A DNA stretch of 64,000 bases from Eutreptiella sp. 'Long Island Sound 2002'. Its lineage: Eukaryota > Euglenozoa > Euglenophyceae > Eutreptiales > Eutreptiaceae. The position numbers and the translations under genes are program-made. Shown piece by piece: positions 63,977 to 64,000 of this stretch; the stretch's first letter is position 1, and the number at the start of each line of letters is the position of its first letter. Below the pieces are notes generated by a model. The model did no database searches. It was not told the DNA's origin and was given only the letters and a program-made list of their open reading frames with translations. Where the stretch lies: positions 23,693,342 to 23,757,341 of the forward strand of contig OZ038397.1 in NCBI GenBank assembly GCA_964036045.1. The letters are read 5' to 3'.

Positions 63977-64000
63977 ATTGCAGGAGTTGCACTGCCCACT
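63977..64000. repeat. Start of a further 47-bp array, cut by the window edge
   Basis: The last 24 bases match the 47-bp unit and the matching position after 94-bp array A near 56983, so the duplicated order continues at least to the window edge. Confidence 0.85.

Noticed and set aside
1-64000. Telomeric repeat, transposon ends, tRNA or rRNA genes
   Set aside because: No TTAGGG-type runs, no transposase or reverse transcriptase motifs, no terminal repeats with target duplications and no recognisable RNA gene cores were seen.

Overview
This 64 kb window is almost entirely tandem-repeat DNA from a eukaryotic chromosome. About 96% of it falls into four unrelated-looking repeat families. Only about 2.6 kb is non-repetitive. 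I see no prokaryotic gene organisation, rRNA, tRNA, CRISPR array, transposase or reverse transcriptase. Very high GC, minisatellite-packed DNA and short exon-like fragments ending at GT/AG signals suggest a vertebrate, and a bird microchromosome is my best guess. That assignment is inference; the sequence alone does not prove it.

Layout: (1) 1-42003 is one uninterrupted satellite with an 11-bp unit, consensus ATGCGCCCTCC, about 3,800 copies. It contains nested duplications whose lengths are all multiples of 11. (2) 42004-43835 is a 1.8 kb unique island. It opens with a perfect 29-bp inverted repeat and carries two or three exon-like stretches, two of them on the minus strand, plus G-runs, A-runs and a 3 x 21 bp repeat. 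(3) 43836-49173 is a pentamer array (CAGCA/CAACA/CGACA) with almost no T on the plus strand. (4) 49174-51526 is an array of a 47-bp unit that can fold into a hairpin. (5) 51527-52005 is a short unique segment with a 138-codon coding-like fragment ending in TAA. (6) 52006-64000 is a composite block. It consists of a 105-bp leader, a pentamer array, a 47-bp array, a 94-bp array, 47-bp, 94-bp and 47-bp arrays, a short spacer, a second leader copy, then pentamer, 47-bp and 94-bp arrays again, with 47-bp units resuming at the window edge.

The long open reading frames that cover the window, some of thousands of codons in all three plus frames and on the minus strand, are by-products of repeat units that contain no stop codon in any frame. 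I do not call them genes. The parts with any coding plausibility are the short fragments in the two unique islands, and I could not assign a family to any of them.

The most interesting material is structural. The 11-bp register is unbroken at every checkpoint over about 35 kb. There is a perfect palindrome at the satellite edge. Each 47-bp unit contains its own hairpin. A leader-pentamer-47-94 composite unit has been duplicated, with the 94-bp arrays always entering at the same point of the 47-bp unit.
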